The notes under the pieces are model-generated. The model was not told the DNA's origin. It saw nothing but the letters and a program-made list of their open reading frames with translations, and made no database searches. A stretch of DNA of 64,000 nucleotides from JAWXBG01 sp044375415 (GTDB lineage: Bacteria > Bacteroidota > Bacteroidia > Flavobacteriales_D > Sanyastnellaceae), in the NCBI GenBank assembly GCA_044375415.1, contig JBILMS010000001.1:62001-126000 (forward strand). Reading direction: 5' to 3'. Positions 44,720 to 53,765 of this stretch are shown here, one piece after another. Position numbers and translations under genes: made by a program. Each line of letters starts with the position of its first letter. Within the stretch, counting starts at the first letter, position 1.

Positions 44720-45376
44720 ATGACAATTCATAAAGAGGGTTACAAAATCATCTTAGGCACCCTTGTAACTATGGGAGCTATTGTTGCTGCGTTGATTTTG
44801 TCTTTCGACAATGCTTCTTGGCTTTATTATACCGTTTTTCCGGTTCTTGCTATTTTTCTCTATTTGGTAATTCAGTTTTTCCGACTTCCACATCGAAAAA
44901 ACATCTCCGCTCCGGACCAACTGGTTGCTCCCTGCGATGGCAAGGTGGTTGTGATTGAAGAAGTAGACGAACCGGAATACTATAAAACCAAAAGATTGCA
45001 GGTCTCAATATTCATGTCGCCCTTGAATGTTCATGCCAATTGGACACCTTGTGATGGTGAGGTGAAATATGCCAAATATCACTCCGGATTGTATTTGGTG
45101 GCATGGCATCCTAAGAGCAGCACAGAAAATGAACGGACCACTATTGTGATTGAGCAAACTCCGGCAAAATCTGTTTTGATTCGTCAGATAGCAGGTGCCG
45201 TTGCGCGTCGGATTGTTTTTTATGTAAAACCCGGAGATAAACTTTCGAAAAATGATGAAGTTGGCTTCATCAAATTCGGAAGTCGTGTAGACATTTTTCT
45301 TCCACTTGATGCGAAGGTGCATGTGAAGATCGATGATATCACAAAAGGCAATGAAACAGTTATTGCCAGCTGGTAA
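44720..45376 (+). CDS. psd: Phosphatidylserine decarboxylase family protein
   Basis: 218 aa, the short PSD form. Two N-terminal TM segments, then APCDGKVVVIEEV, RLQVSIFMSPLNVHANWTPC, DGEVKYAKYHSG, ENERTTIVIEQ, and the self-cleavage site FGSR in GFIKFGSRVDIFLP where Ser becomes the pyruvoyl group. Converts phosphatidylserine to phosphatidylethanolamine. Forms with cdsA a two-step phospholipid unit in the inner membrane. Confidence 0.92.
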   Translation: MTIHKEGYKIILGTLVTMGAIVAALILSFDNASWLYYTVFPVLAIFLYLVIQFFRLPHRKNISAPDQLVAPCDGKVVVIEEVDEPEYYKTKRLQVSIFMSPLNVHANWTPCDGEVKYAKYHSGLYLVAWHPKSSTENERTTIVIEQTPAKSVLIRQIAGAVARRIVFYVKPGDKLSKNDEVGFIKFGSRVDIFLPLDAKVHVKIDDITKGNETVIASW

Positions 45377-45395
45377 TCGAAGGATATTATTGTAC

Positions 45396-45422
45396 AAAAA
45401 AAGGGGCCGAAGCCCCTTTTTT
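45396..45422. terminator. Bidirectional terminator between psd and the BNR-type gene
   Basis: GGGGC (45403-45407), loop CGAA, GCCCC (45412-45416), with A-run before and T-run after, so it can end both convergent transcripts. Confidence 0.8.
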
Positions 45423-45439
45423 ATTATCGTCGTTGTCGA

Positions 45440-47284
45440 TTAGTTGATTACAATTTTAGTGCTCTTCACTGACGTTTCATCTGAAACATTGATTGTATAT
45501 ACACCGGGAGCAAGATGATTTATATCGATTGAAATGAAATCATTTGTCACCTTTTCAAGTATAACAACTTCTCCAATGGCATTAACCACCTGAACGTTTC
45601 CACCATTCAATCCTTTGATAGCAACGTTTACACGATCCACAGCAGGATTAGGGTATGCACTAATACCATTTTGAATATACTCTTCGTAGACATTTGGTTC
45701 TACAACCAAATCTGTAGTGATACAGTAGTAAACGATATCATTATCGTCAGCCGGATCTTCATCGCCGCGAACGTGTAGTCCGGGTTCAAGATCGCGTTGG
45801 AAAATCATGTGAATTTTATCGTCGGCAACCGGAGCAAGAGAGCAGAAAACGTACTCATATCCGTCAAAATCAAGATCGGGAGTAAGGTCAATTGGTTCTT
45901 CTAACCATGTTGATCCGCCATCTTCAGATGAAACAATGAATATATGCCTGAAATTCTGATCACCATTATCGTGTGATTCGACCATACCGGAAAAGGTCAG
46001 GTAAACGGTCCCATCTTCACCTTGACAAGCACTTGGGAAACCCGACATACTCACGAAATAAAGAGGAATGTTTTCACCATCGGCGGCAAGTTCAATAACA
46101 CCACTTCCATCTAGATCAGGTACACCCGTAATAGTGAAGAATTCGTTATCTGCATACGATTCATTCCAGTACGAGATACCATTTGTACCCGGGAAATAAC
46201 TGAAGTTAGCATCAGTCAGATCATCGTCCGTGTAACGCATGTCTCCCCACCAAGCGTGAACCACGTCATCGCTATCAATTAATAATGCTCCAGCCTGATC
46301 GGAGTTGTATAGCGTATCAGCTACAAGATCTCCATCCAAGTCGATGCCTGAATCTAGTACGTACATATCAACCGGGAAATCAACGAGCGTTCTATAATTC
46401 CATGAAGTTCCATTGTCCTCAGAAATCATTATAAATGAATCTCCCAAATCGTTGAATTCTGCGAATGCCACTTTATCTCCTTTTGCATAAATAGCATACG
46501 TATCACCTTGGAAACCGGTGAACTGTGTGCCATCAATTTCAGGAAGTAGGATTGCTTGTTGATCCCAAGTTGTACCTCCATCGAGCGAACGCCAGTAGAG
46601 AATCGCTCCGTCAAGATCTTCGTAGAGTGTTCCTGTGTTTGCAACCGGCTCGGTAACCACGATCAAGTGAATAGAATTACCATCTGCTCCGCCAACTGCA
46701 GCGCGTGGCCAAATTAAATCGCGATCGGTTGGATTAGGAATATTCGATTGAACCCAATCATCATCTGTACCCAAATCGCGGGTAACCATTACAAGGTCCA
46801 ATACGCCATCGTGAGTTATGATAACCTCCTTACCGGAAGCGGTATGCATAACAGAAGGCCAACCCACGCGGGTTTCTTCCAAACGTTCGTAAGGCCATTC
46901 CGGCAACCAATCGTTTCCATCCGAGTAATTGTAACCCGTTCCACGATCGGAATAATCGACATCTTGAGAACTGAAAGTAAAACCTGCGCTCAATTGAGCA
47001 CCTGTTTGAGCAAGTCGGTTTTGAACACTACCATTGCTCTGAAGATCATAACGAGTTACCCCGATTACTTCTTCATAATACTGCATTCGCTGAGCAACTT
47101 CAGGATTGTATTTTCCCGGTTTCTTTTGAGCCGGTTCTACATCGGAAGTGTTCCATTCTGCAGTTCTAATTTTTTTAACAGCCCTGTCCTGATGTTTCGG
47201 CACTTGCGGCAGATTCTCGATCTGCTGGCCAAATGAAAGTGATGCAAATGCAACACCCATAGATAAGAAGTAAAGTCTTTTCAT
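45440..47284 (-). CDS. Secreted BNR/sialidase-fold protein with T9SS type A domain
   Basis: 614 aa. Signal peptide MKRLYFLSMGVAFASLSFG. About residues 120-520 contain BNR-type (Asp-box) repeats, e.g. SLDGGTTWDQQ, SEDNGTSWNYR and SSEDGGSTWLEE, typical of beta-propellers of the sialidase-like or photosynthesis-factor-like class. The C-terminus ISAYPNPAVDRVNVAIKG ... GEVVILEKV ... GVYTINVSDETSVKS is a T9SS type A domain. No sialidase RIP motif or catalytic set found, so binding rather than hydrolysis is likely. Surface-exported, role unknown. Confidence 0.85.
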   Translation of the reverse strand: MKRLYFLSMGVAFASLSFGQQIENLPQVPKHQDRAVKKIRTAEWNTSDVEPAQKKPGKYNPEVAQRMQYYEEVIGVTRYDLQSNGSVQNRLAQTGAQLSAGFTFSSQDVDYSDRGTGYNYSDGNDWLPEWPYERLEETRVGWPSVMHTASGKEVIITHDGVLDLVMVTRDLGTDDDWVQSNIPNPTDRDLIWPRAAVGGADGNSIHLIVVTEPVANTGTLYEDLDGAILYWRSLDGGTTWDQQAILLPEIDGTQFTGFQGDTYAIYAKGDKVAFAEFNDLGDSFIMISEDNGTSWNYRTLVDFPVDMYVLDSGIDLDGDLVADTLYNSDQAGALLIDSDDVVHAWWGDMRYTDDDLTDANFSYFPGTNGISYWNESYADNEFFTITGVPDLDGSGVIELAADGENIPLYFVSMSGFPSACQGEDGTVYLTFSGMVESHDNGDQNFRHIFIVSSEDGGSTWLEEPIDLTPDLDFDGYEYVFCSLAPVADDKIHMIFQRDLEPGLHVRGDEDPADDNDIVYYCITTDLVVEPNVYEEYIQNGISAYPNPAVDRVNVAIKGLNGGNVQVVNAIGEVVILEKVTNDFISIDINHLAPGVYTINVSDETSVKSTKIVIN

Positions 47285-47418
47285 CTGTATTACTGTAATT
47301 ATAGGTTTATAAAGGTTGCTGCAAGTTAAACAAATTTCATGACTTGGAAGAACAATTTAATTTCTACCCTGCAAATCCCACCATACTTGCGACATTTGCC
47401 CCCGCAATTTTTATGGAT

Positions 47419-48675
47419 ATGAATGCAGAAATCATCGCAATAGGCGACGAATTATTAATCGGTCAGGTAGTAGATTCGAATTCTGCATGGCTCGGACGAG
47501 AATTAAATTTAGTGGGTATAGATGTAACGCGGGCACTTAGTATCCGAGATCGTCGAGCAGAAATTCTAACGGCATTAAATGAAGCACTTTCGAGAGTGGA
47601 TCTGGTGCTGATTACCGGTGGGCTTGGACCGACCAAAGATGATATTACCAAATCGACACTTTGCGAGTATTTTGATTCCAAACTGGTAATGAATGAAGCT
47701 GTTTTGGATAGGATTAAGACCTATTTCAACAATCGGGGCATTAAAATGCTCGATGGAAATATTCAACAGGCCATGTTACCTGAAGGCTGTCGCGTGGTCG
47801 ATAATCTATCTGGTACCGCTAGTGGTATGTGGTTTGAAAAAAACGGTAAACATATAATTTCAATGCCGGGAGTTCCTTTTGAGATGAATGGAATGATGAC
47901 GAAAGTAATTCTTCCGGAGCTCAAATTGATGTTTACCGGAAATGAGATTTTGCATCGAACAATTCTTACTTATGGTATAGGAGAATCGATGTTAGCCCAT
48001 AAAATTGAGCACTGGGAAGATGGCCTTGCAGCAAAAGGAATTGCCCTTGCCTACCTCCCTTCCCCCGGAATGGTTCGGTTGCGAATGACCTTGCATGGAA
48101 ATGATAAAGACATCTTGAAACAAACCTTGGAAGAAGCCGAAAAGGAACTGTTTCCTCTGATTAAAGAATATGTATACGGATACGACAATCAATCGCTAGG
48201 TCAGATTATCGGACATCTTCTTACGGAACAAAACGCCAGTTTAGCATTGGCCGAAAGTTGTACCGGAGGATTTATAAGTCACCTAATTACTTCCGTCCCC
48301 GGCAGCAGCCGTTATTTTAAAGGCACTGTTGTCCCTTATTTGGTTGAGATAAAGGCTAAAACAGGTATGGCAAAGCCTGAAACACTTGAGAAGTATGGAG
48401 CAGTTAGCGAGGAGACAGCCAAAGAAATGGCCGCAGGGGTTATGGAATTGACCGGAAGTACCTTTAGCATAAGTACCACCGGTATTGCAGGTCCGGATGG
48501 GGGCTCCGAAGAAAATCCAGTTGGCACTATATGGATCGGTATTAGCAGCCCAAGAGGAGTTAGGGCAATTCGTCATACGTTTGGAAAAAACAGAGAAAGG
48601 AACATTCAAATGGCCGCTCAGGCTGCCCTTTTCATGCTTAGAAAAGAAATTCTCGATACTTTTGCACAGGATTGA
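47419..48675 (+). CDS. cinA: CinA-family protein (molybdopterin-binding fold plus NMN amidase-like domain)
   Basis: 418 aa from ATG 47419 (MNAEIIAIGDELLIGQ, the family start); in-frame ATG 47413 and a TTG at 47344 lie upstream but extend past the family N-terminus. N-terminal MoCF-like domain: VDSNSAWLGRELNLVGIDV, ITGGLGPTKDDITK, MPGVPFEM. C-terminal PncC-like domain from ~255: LALAESCTGGFISHLITSV PGSS, KYGAVSEETAKEMAAG, STTGIAGPDGGSEENPVGT. The domain pair hydrolyses ADP-ribose and NMN in related proteins. It precedes rpmB. Confidence 0.93.
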   Translation: MNAEIIAIGDELLIGQVVDSNSAWLGRELNLVGIDVTRALSIRDRRAEILTALNEALSRVDLVLITGGLGPTKDDITKSTLCEYFDSKLVMNEAVLDRIKTYFNNRGIKMLDGNIQQAMLPEGCRVVDNLSGTASGMWFEKNGKHIISMPGVPFEMNGMMTKVILPELKLMFTGNEILHRTILTYGIGESMLAHKIEHWEDGLAAKGIALAYLPSPGMVRLRMTLHGNDKDILKQTLEEAEKELFPLIKEYVYGYDNQSLGQIIGHLLTEQNASLALAESCTGGFISHLITSVPGSSRYFKGTVVPYLVEIKAKTGMAKPETLEKYGAVSEETAKEMAAGVMELTGSTFSISTTGIAGPDGGSEENPVGTIWIGISSPRGVRAIRHTFGKNRERNIQMAAQAALFMLRKEILDTFAQD

Positions 48676-48730
48676 TCGAAATGTCTTTTCTTTGCACCCC
48701 CAAATTTTGGGAGAACTAATACCGAAAGCC

Positions 48731-48967
48731 ATGGCCAGAGTTTGTCAGATTACAGGAAAAAAGACCATCACCGGGAACCGCGTTTCTCACTCGAACATTA
48801 AGACGAGACGTACGTTTCTGCCGAATCTCCAGTACAAAAAGTTCTGGTTGGAAGAAGAAAAAAGATTTGTCCAACTTCGCGTAACCCCGAAGGGCATGAA
48901 GACGATTAATAAAATCGGATTAGCTGCTGCCTTGAAAAGAGCTGCCGCTGCCGGATTTATCGGATAA
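48731..48967 (+). CDS. rpmB: 50S ribosomal protein L28
   Basis: 78 aa from the ATG at 48731 (MARVCQITGKKTITGNRVSH); longer frames upstream run through the end of cinA and are not real. Complete family length; ends AALKRAAAAGFIG. The gene is followed by a terminator and then secDF; the usual Bacteroidota neighbours rpmG and a DUF4295 gene are absent here. Confidence 0.97.
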   Translation: MARVCQITGKKTITGNRVSHSNIKTRRTFLPNLQYKKFWLEEEKRFVQLRVTPKGMKTINKIGLAAALKRAAAAGFIG

Positions 48968-48990
48968 TCGGATTCCTGAAAAAAATAGTA

Positions 48991-49025
48991 AGCGCCATTG
49001 TCAAAACTGATAATGGCGTTTTCAT
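48991..49025 (+). terminator. Terminator after rpmB
   Basis: CGCCATTGTC pairs with GATAATGGCG (one G-T pair) around a 6-nt loop, followed by TTTTCATTT. It closes the cinA-rpmB unit. Confidence 0.75.
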
Positions 49026-49156
49026 TTAATTCATAGGGGAAAATTCCTCGATGAATGACTAGTAATATATTGATTATTAAATAATTAAAAACCTAAAACC
49101 GACCAAATCACGCCATTTTTTTAAGATATCCGGCCATCCAACTCCATTGAACTGCT

Positions 49157-49184
49157 GAACGTAAGCGTTCTATTGGTATATTTG
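49157..49184 (+). promoter_or_regulatory. secDF: secDF promoter with an adjoining palindrome
   Basis: An exact -7 box TATATTTG at 49177-49184 is preceded by GAACG-TAAG-CGTTC (49157-49170), a small perfect palindrome directly upstream, in place of a recognisable -33 element. The leader from here to the ATG (49223) is ~38 nt. Confidence 0.45.
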
Positions 49185-49222
49185 CCGCCCTTAATTTTTG
49201 ACGTATCTAACAATTTGCTTTT

Positions 49223-52200
49223 ATGCAGAATAAATCAATTATCTGGCTTTTTATAAGCCTCTTGGCCCTCGCAACGCTGTATGTGTTTTCATTCAGCATG
49301 GTGACGAGCAATTTTGAGAAGCAAGCAAAAGCTTACGCAGTCAGCTATTCAGACTCTCTTGCTGCTACAGGCTTGACGGGAGCCTCTCTTGACACTGCGA
49401 TAATGGACTTAGAAAAAAAGTATCTGCGCGACAGTTCAGAGGCTAAAATTTATCCGGTGGTAGGACATACATACAGCTACCTAAAAGAACACCAATTGAA
49501 TCTCGGTCTCGACCTTAAGGGTGGTATGAGCGTGACGTTGGAGGTTTCGATTCCTGATTTGGTAATTGTACTCAGCGACAACAATCAAAATGTGAATTTC
49601 CGGAATGCAATTGCGGAGGCCCGTCAAATGCAGACTAGTTCTACGGACGACTACATCTCGCTTTTCGAAAAGGCATGGAAGCAGCAAAACGCCGGAACTG
49701 AGCTTTGGAGAATTTTCAGTAGCACTGAAAATATGGACAAGTTTCCGCCAAAGAGCTCCGACGATGATATCATTAAAGTGTTGAGACAAGAAGCGGAAGA
49801 TGCTATCAACAATACTGAAAATATTATTCGCAAGAGGATTGACCAATTTGGTGTTACTCAACCAAACGTTCAGAAACTCTCCTTGGGCGGACGTATCTTG
49901 GTTGAATTACCCGGTGTAGATGAGCCTACTCGCGTTAGAAAACTTCTTAAATCCACAGCGAATCTCGAGTTCTGGGAAACCTATTTTGCTGCAGAAGCAC
50001 TTCCACTAATTAAAGTGGTTAACGATGATCTGGGAAAAACTCTTCATCCTGAACTTTTCCTTGGCGACTCATCAAGCATTACGGATTCTACTAAGATTCA
50101 GACTGACTCATTAAAGACTGCATCAGCGGATTCAACAAAACAAGATAGTTTGAGTGTTGAAGATCTGCGCAAAAAGAACCCGCTATTCGCATTACTGGAT
50201 ACAAGAGGCCTCATGAACAACGGTTGTTTGGTTGGAAGAGCCCTTTCTAGTGATACAGCTCGTATCAACCGCATGCTTCGCACACCGGAAGCAAAAAGAA
50301 ATCTACCTGCCGAAATGCGCCTTATGTGGGGTTCCACAGTAGAACAGAACGTCGCTACTCTATATGCAATTAAAGATGCGTCTCTGAAAGGCAAAGCAGA
50401 ACTCGATGGTAGTTCAATTACCGATGCTCGTCAGGACTTCCAGCAGATAAGTGGAAAAGTAATTATCTCGATGTCGATGTCGGCTGATAAAGGCGCACCG
50501 ATTTGGAGAAGAATGACTGAAAAAGCGGCTGCTGACAACAAACGTTGTATTGCAGTAACCATGGATAATTTGGTACTCACAGCTCCTAGTGTAAACGAAG
50601 CTATTCCGAATGGTCGTTCAGAAATTACTATTGGAGATGCGGGAGATCGCAATAAGCAGATCGCTGAAGCATCTGACCTAGCGGGTCTTTTGAAAGCAGG
50701 TTCGCTTCCGGCTCCGGCTCGAATTGTTGACGAAGTAACTGTTGGACCAACTCTTGGAGAAGAAAATATTAAAGGTGGACTTTGGTCATTCATAATCGCA
50801 TTTATCGCGATTTTGATTTATATGATATTCTACTACGCATGGGCCGGTGTGGCTGCAAACATCGCGTTGGTTGCAAACTTATTCTTCCTTATGGGAGCAT
50901 TGGTTTCGATGGGCGGTGTTCTTACTATGCCCGGTATTGCTGGTATCGTTCTTACTATTGGTATGGCGGTAGATGCGAACGTAATTATCTACGAGCGCGT
51001 TCGTGAAGAATTGCGTGGCGGAAAATCAGTGGCGGCAGCATTAAAAGACGGATATTCAAAAGCCCTTTCGGCTATTGTGGATGGTAACGTAACTACCTTC
51101 CTTACGGGTGTGGTACTTTACGTGATAGGATCAGGTCCTATTCGCGGATTTGCTACTACCTTGATGATCGGTATCGTAACATCTATGTTCACTGCAATTG
51201 TAATTAGCCGATTGGTGTTTTATTATCGTTTAGATCGCAAGAAGACAATTTCATTCGATACCAATATCACTCGCAAGTGGTTCACGAACTTCCACTTCGA
51301 CTTCGTAAGCAAGAGAAAACGTTTTTATGTTATCTCTGGAGTTATCATAGCGGCAGGTGTTGGTTCTTATTTCACGCAAGGATTTAATTACGGTGTGGAA
51401 TTCGATGGTGGTACATCGTTTACTGTTCAATTTGACGGTTCTGTAGACGCTGAAGCAATTAGAGGAGCTTTGAGCAGCACAATGGGTTCAGATGCTGTTA
51501 ATACAGTTCAGTCTGTTGCCACTAGCGATAAGACTTTCAAGGTTGTTACTTCTTACATGATCAATAGCGTTGACGATAATCAGGAAAACCTGATTGAATC
51601 CAAAATGCAAGAAGCTTTGAATAAAGTGAATGTGCCTTATGCTTATCCATTCCAAAAAGTAAGTAAGGTCGATCCTTCTATGAGTGATGACTTTAGAAGA
51701 GATGCCGTACTAAGCACGATTTTCGCTTTGTTGATTATTGGTATATACATTACCATACGTTTCAGAAGGTTCAATTATGCAGTAGGTGCAACTATCGCTT
51801 TGTTCCACGACGTTTTGATGGTGTTAGCTGCCTATACTCTATTGAAAAACGTAGTACCGTTTTCACTCGAAGTAAATCAGGTATTTATTGGAGCACTGTT
51901 GACAGTTGTCGGATACTCTATTAACGATACCGTGGTAATTTTCGATAGGATTCGTGAATACCTCGGAGCACGCAAAAACATAGATACGAAGCAGCTAATC
52001 AATGATGCATTGAATAGTACATTAGGACGTACTATCAATACGTCTATGACGGTATTCATTACCGTGTTGATCATGTTTATCTTCGGTAGCGATGATATCA
52101 AAGGGTTCTGTTTTGCACTTCTAGTAGGTGTAATTTCGGGTACTTACAGTACATTGTTCATAGCCGTTCCGGTGGTTGTAGACTTAGGTGCTGAGAAAAA

Positions 52201-52258
52201 ATCTTCAAGCGAAGCCCGTTCAAAGGCAGCTGAAAAGATTTCGCAGGCTACTGCTTAA
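49223..52258 (+). CDS. secDF: Fused SecD-SecF protein translocase subunit
   Basis: 1011 aa joining SecD (residues ~1-660) and SecF (~690-1000). SecD: TM1, LGLDLKGGMSVTLEV, the P1 domain with RKRIDQFGVTQPNVQKL, then GLLKAGSLPAP and TM segments with GMAVDANVIIYERVREELRGG. SecF: FNYGVEFDGGTSFTVQFDGS, then TM segments with NQVFIGALLTVVGYSINDTVVIFDRIREYL. An Asp/Arg in TM4-like helices serve the proton-driven pulling of exported proteins. The fusion is normal in Bacteroidota. Confidence 0.97.
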   Translation: MQNKSIIWLFISLLALATLYVFSFSMVTSNFEKQAKAYAVSYSDSLAATGLTGASLDTAIMDLEKKYLRDSSEAKIYPVVGHTYSYLKEHQLNLGLDLKGGMSVTLEVSIPDLVIVLSDNNQNVNFRNAIAEARQMQTSSTDDYISLFEKAWKQQNAGTELWRIFSSTENMDKFPPKSSDDDIIKVLRQEAEDAINNTENIIRKRIDQFGVTQPNVQKLSLGGRILVELPGVDEPTRVRKLLKSTANLEFWETYFAAEALPLIKVVNDDLGKTLHPELFLGDSSSITDSTKIQTDSLKTASADSTKQDSLSVEDLRKKNPLFALLDTRGLMNNGCLVGRALSSDTARINRMLRTPEAKRNLPAEMRLMWGSTVEQNVATLYAIKDASLKGKAELDGSSITDARQDFQQISGKVIISMSMSADKGAPIWRRMTEKAAADNKRCIAVTMDNLVLTAPSVNEAIPNGRSEITIGDAGDRNKQIAEASDLAGLLKAGSLPAPARIVDEVTVGPTLGEENIKGGLWSFIIAFIAILIYMIFYYAWAGVAANIALVANLFFLMGALVSMGGVLTMPGIAGIVLTIGMAVDANVIIYERVREELRGGKSVAAALKDGYSKALSAIVDGNVTTFLTGVVLYVIGSGPIRGFATTLMIGIVTSMFTAIVISRLVFYYRLDRKKTISFDTNITRKWFTNFHFDFVSKRKRFYVISGVIIAAGVGSYFTQGFNYGVEFDGGTSFTVQFDGSVDAEAIRGALSSTMGSDAVNTVQSVATSDKTFKVVTSYMINSVDDNQENLIESKMQEALNKVNVPYAYPFQKVSKVDPSMSDDFRRDAVLSTIFALLIIGIYITIRFRRFNYAVGATIALFHDVLMVLAAYTLLKNVVPFSLEVNQVFIGALLTVVGYSINDTVVIFDRIREYLGARKNIDTKQLINDALNSTLGRTINTSMTVFITVLIMFIFGSDDIKGFCFALLVGVISGTYSTLFIAVPVVVDLGAEKKSSSEARSKAAEKISQATA

Positions 52259-52280
52259 TTCGAAAAGAAAACTCACTATA

Positions 52281-52315
52281 AAAAGCACCGTTTAACGACG
52301 GTGCTTTTGTTTTTT
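52281..52315 (+). terminator. secDF: Terminator after secDF
   Basis: An 11-bp stem AAAAGCACCGT / ACGGTGCTTTT (52281-52291 with 52298-52308) followed by GTTTTTTTG. It lies within the 63-nt gap to the TauE-like gene start, making read-through to that gene limited. Confidence 0.85.
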
Positions 52316-52321
52316 TGTACC

Positions 52322-53077
52322 ATGACAGAATCACTACTAATTCTATTAGCCTGTCTCTTTCTAATTTCAGCTACCTATAGCTCCGTTGGACATGCAGGAG
52401 CATCGGGGTATCTAGCTTTTTTCGTGTTATGGGCATTTTCACCCGATGAGATCAAACCTACATCTTTAGTTTTAAATCTAGTTGTCTCAGCTATCGGTGC
52501 GTTTCGCTTCATCCGAGAAGGACATTTCGACAAAAAAACTTTTATTGCCTTCAGTGTTCTTTCTATTCCAATGGCTCTTTTAGGAGGCTACCTGAATATT
52601 GGTGACAAACCCTTCAAAGTTATTGCGACGTTTTTTCTTCTTTTCTCAGCGATTTATATTTTCATCAGGCACATTCTGAATTGGGATATCAGAAGAACCA
52701 AAAATGAAGACAATAACACTTCGAATTTGTGGATGTATCCCACGGGTGGGATCATTGGTTTCGTCTCAGGATTAATAGGAGTTGGCGGTGGGATTTTTCT
52801 TTCACCTGTACTCTATCTTTTTTCTTCTCTTCCCGTACGGACAATTTCAGGTATCTCGGCTTTATTCATTTTTGTAAACTCGCTGCTTGGACTTATCGGA
52901 CACATGAGCCACAATGGTAGTTTACCATCTGATCTCGGATGGTTTATTTTGGCTGTAATTCCTGGTGGACTATTCGGCTCATGGTTGGGTACAAAAAAAC
53001 TTTCCTCGTCCATTATATACTCGATATTATGCTTCATTCTGGCTAGTGCCGGAATCAAAATGTTAATGTCACTTTGA
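52322..53077 (+). CDS. TauE/SafE-family anion exporter
   Basis: 251 aa from the ATG at 52322 (MTESLLILLACLF); a non-ATG start at 52301 would fall inside the secDF terminator. About eight TM segments with the two halves of the family: SSVGHAGASGYLAF, KPTSLVLNLVVSAIGAFRFI (N-terminal), and GGIIGFVSGLIGVGGGIFLS (C-terminal). Members export or import sulfite, sulfoacetate or other organosulfur anions. Substrate not given by context. Confidence 0.88.
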   Translation: MTESLLILLACLFLISATYSSVGHAGASGYLAFFVLWAFSPDEIKPTSLVLNLVVSAIGAFRFIREGHFDKKTFIAFSVLSIPMALLGGYLNIGDKPFKVIATFFLLFSAIYIFIRHILNWDIRRTKNEDNNTSNLWMYPTGGIIGFVSGLIGVGGGIFLSPVLYLFSSLPVRTISGISALFIFVNSLLGLIGHMSHNGSLPSDLGWFILAVIPGGLFGSWLGTKKLSSSIIYSILCFILASAGIKMLMSL

Positions 53078-53121
53078 GTCACACGTATAAATCCAACCGT
53101 GAGCGTTGACATAACCTTCTT

Positions 53122-53355
53122 AAAGCCTCACCCCAAATCAGTTCCGAGTTTGGGGAAACAGAAACAGGTAAATCCGTCCTAGAATCAAATTAGTTTATTC
53201 TCCGCGCTCAATCTTCGCTCCCACTCTGTAATTGAGGGGGACGTTCACGTTCAATGAAAGGAGTAGTCTTCAAATAATATTTTCATTAAAACGTGAACTT
53301 TTCAGTTTGAAGAATCGGTTCCCTCTCCACTGGAGAGGGCGGAGGGTGAGGCTTT
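53122..53355. repeat. REP-like inverted pair in the largest gene-free gap
   Basis: The gap 53078-53463 (386 nt) has no gene. It contains AAAGCCTCACCC (53122-53133) and its exact inverse GGGTGAGGCTTT (53344-53355). Each end adjoins a hairpin: CCCCAAA/TTTGGGG (53131-53137/53149-53155) and CCCTCTCC/GGAGAGGG (53321-53328/53332-53339). The middle has a further imperfect inverted repeat, GTTCACGTT (53243-53251) with AACGTGAAC (53290-53298). The layout resembles a BIME of two oppositely oriented REP units, or a small MITE. Confidence 0.6.
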
Positions 53356-53426
53356 CGGAGAAGAATGGAAACCAAAAACTAAAAAATATGGGTAGTTCAT
53401 TTTCAATCTAAATCCACTACTTGTCA

Positions 53427-53455
53427 TTGGCAGTGCTCAGGAATATCTACTTTTG
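53427..53455 (+). promoter_or_regulatory. tatA: Promoter of tatA (TTG-N18-TACTTTTG)
   Basis: TTG at 53427-53429 and TACTTTTG at 53448-53455, spaced 18 nt, match the Bacteroidota -33/-7 pattern. The box ends 8 nt before the ATG at 53464. Confidence 0.6.
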
Positions 53456-53463
53456 CACTGTAT

Positions 53464-53751
53464 ATGAGTATTGGAGAGATCACATTGATTTTAGTGGCGT
53501 ACTTGCTTCTTTTTGGAGCGAAGGGAGTACCTAGTCTTGCCCAATCGCTTGGAAAAGCAGTTTATCAGTTTAGAAATGCAGCGCGCGATGTTCAGAACGA
53601 AATCATGACGAGTGCCAAAAACATGGAGAACGAATTGAATCTGGATAAAACCGAACAGCCCCGAAGACCCGGCCCCCCTATTCAATCTCCGCCATTACAT
53701 GACGATGAGCCGGAAGTTCCTAAGCCACGCCCGGATCAAGAGTTTCAATAA
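53464..53751 (+). CDS. tatA: Twin-arginine translocase subunit TatA/TatE-like
   Basis: 95 aa. Single N-terminal TM segment (GEITLILVAYLLLFGAKGVP) with the FG hinge, then an amphipathic helix (SLAQSLGKAVYQFRNAARDV) and a polar Pro-rich tail. Forms the pore or assembly of the Tat system, which exports folded proteins such as the DUF1501 protein at 31841. TatB and TatC are not in the window. A TatB identity cannot be excluded for so short a protein. Confidence 0.85.
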   Translation: MSIGEITLILVAYLLLFGAKGVPSLAQSLGKAVYQFRNAARDVQNEIMTSAKNMENELNLDKTEQPRRPGPPIQSPPLHDDEPEVPKPRPDQEFQ

Positions 53752-53765
53752 GATTTATTTTTTCC

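Noticed and set aside
48699..48711. CCCAAATTTTGGG palindrome before rpmB as an autoregulatory leader
   Set aside because: Too short and without the features of a known ribosomal-protein leader; not reported as a feature.
48485..48730. Upstream extension of rpmB
   Set aside because: It lies within cinA in another frame; L28 family proteins start at MARVCQ.
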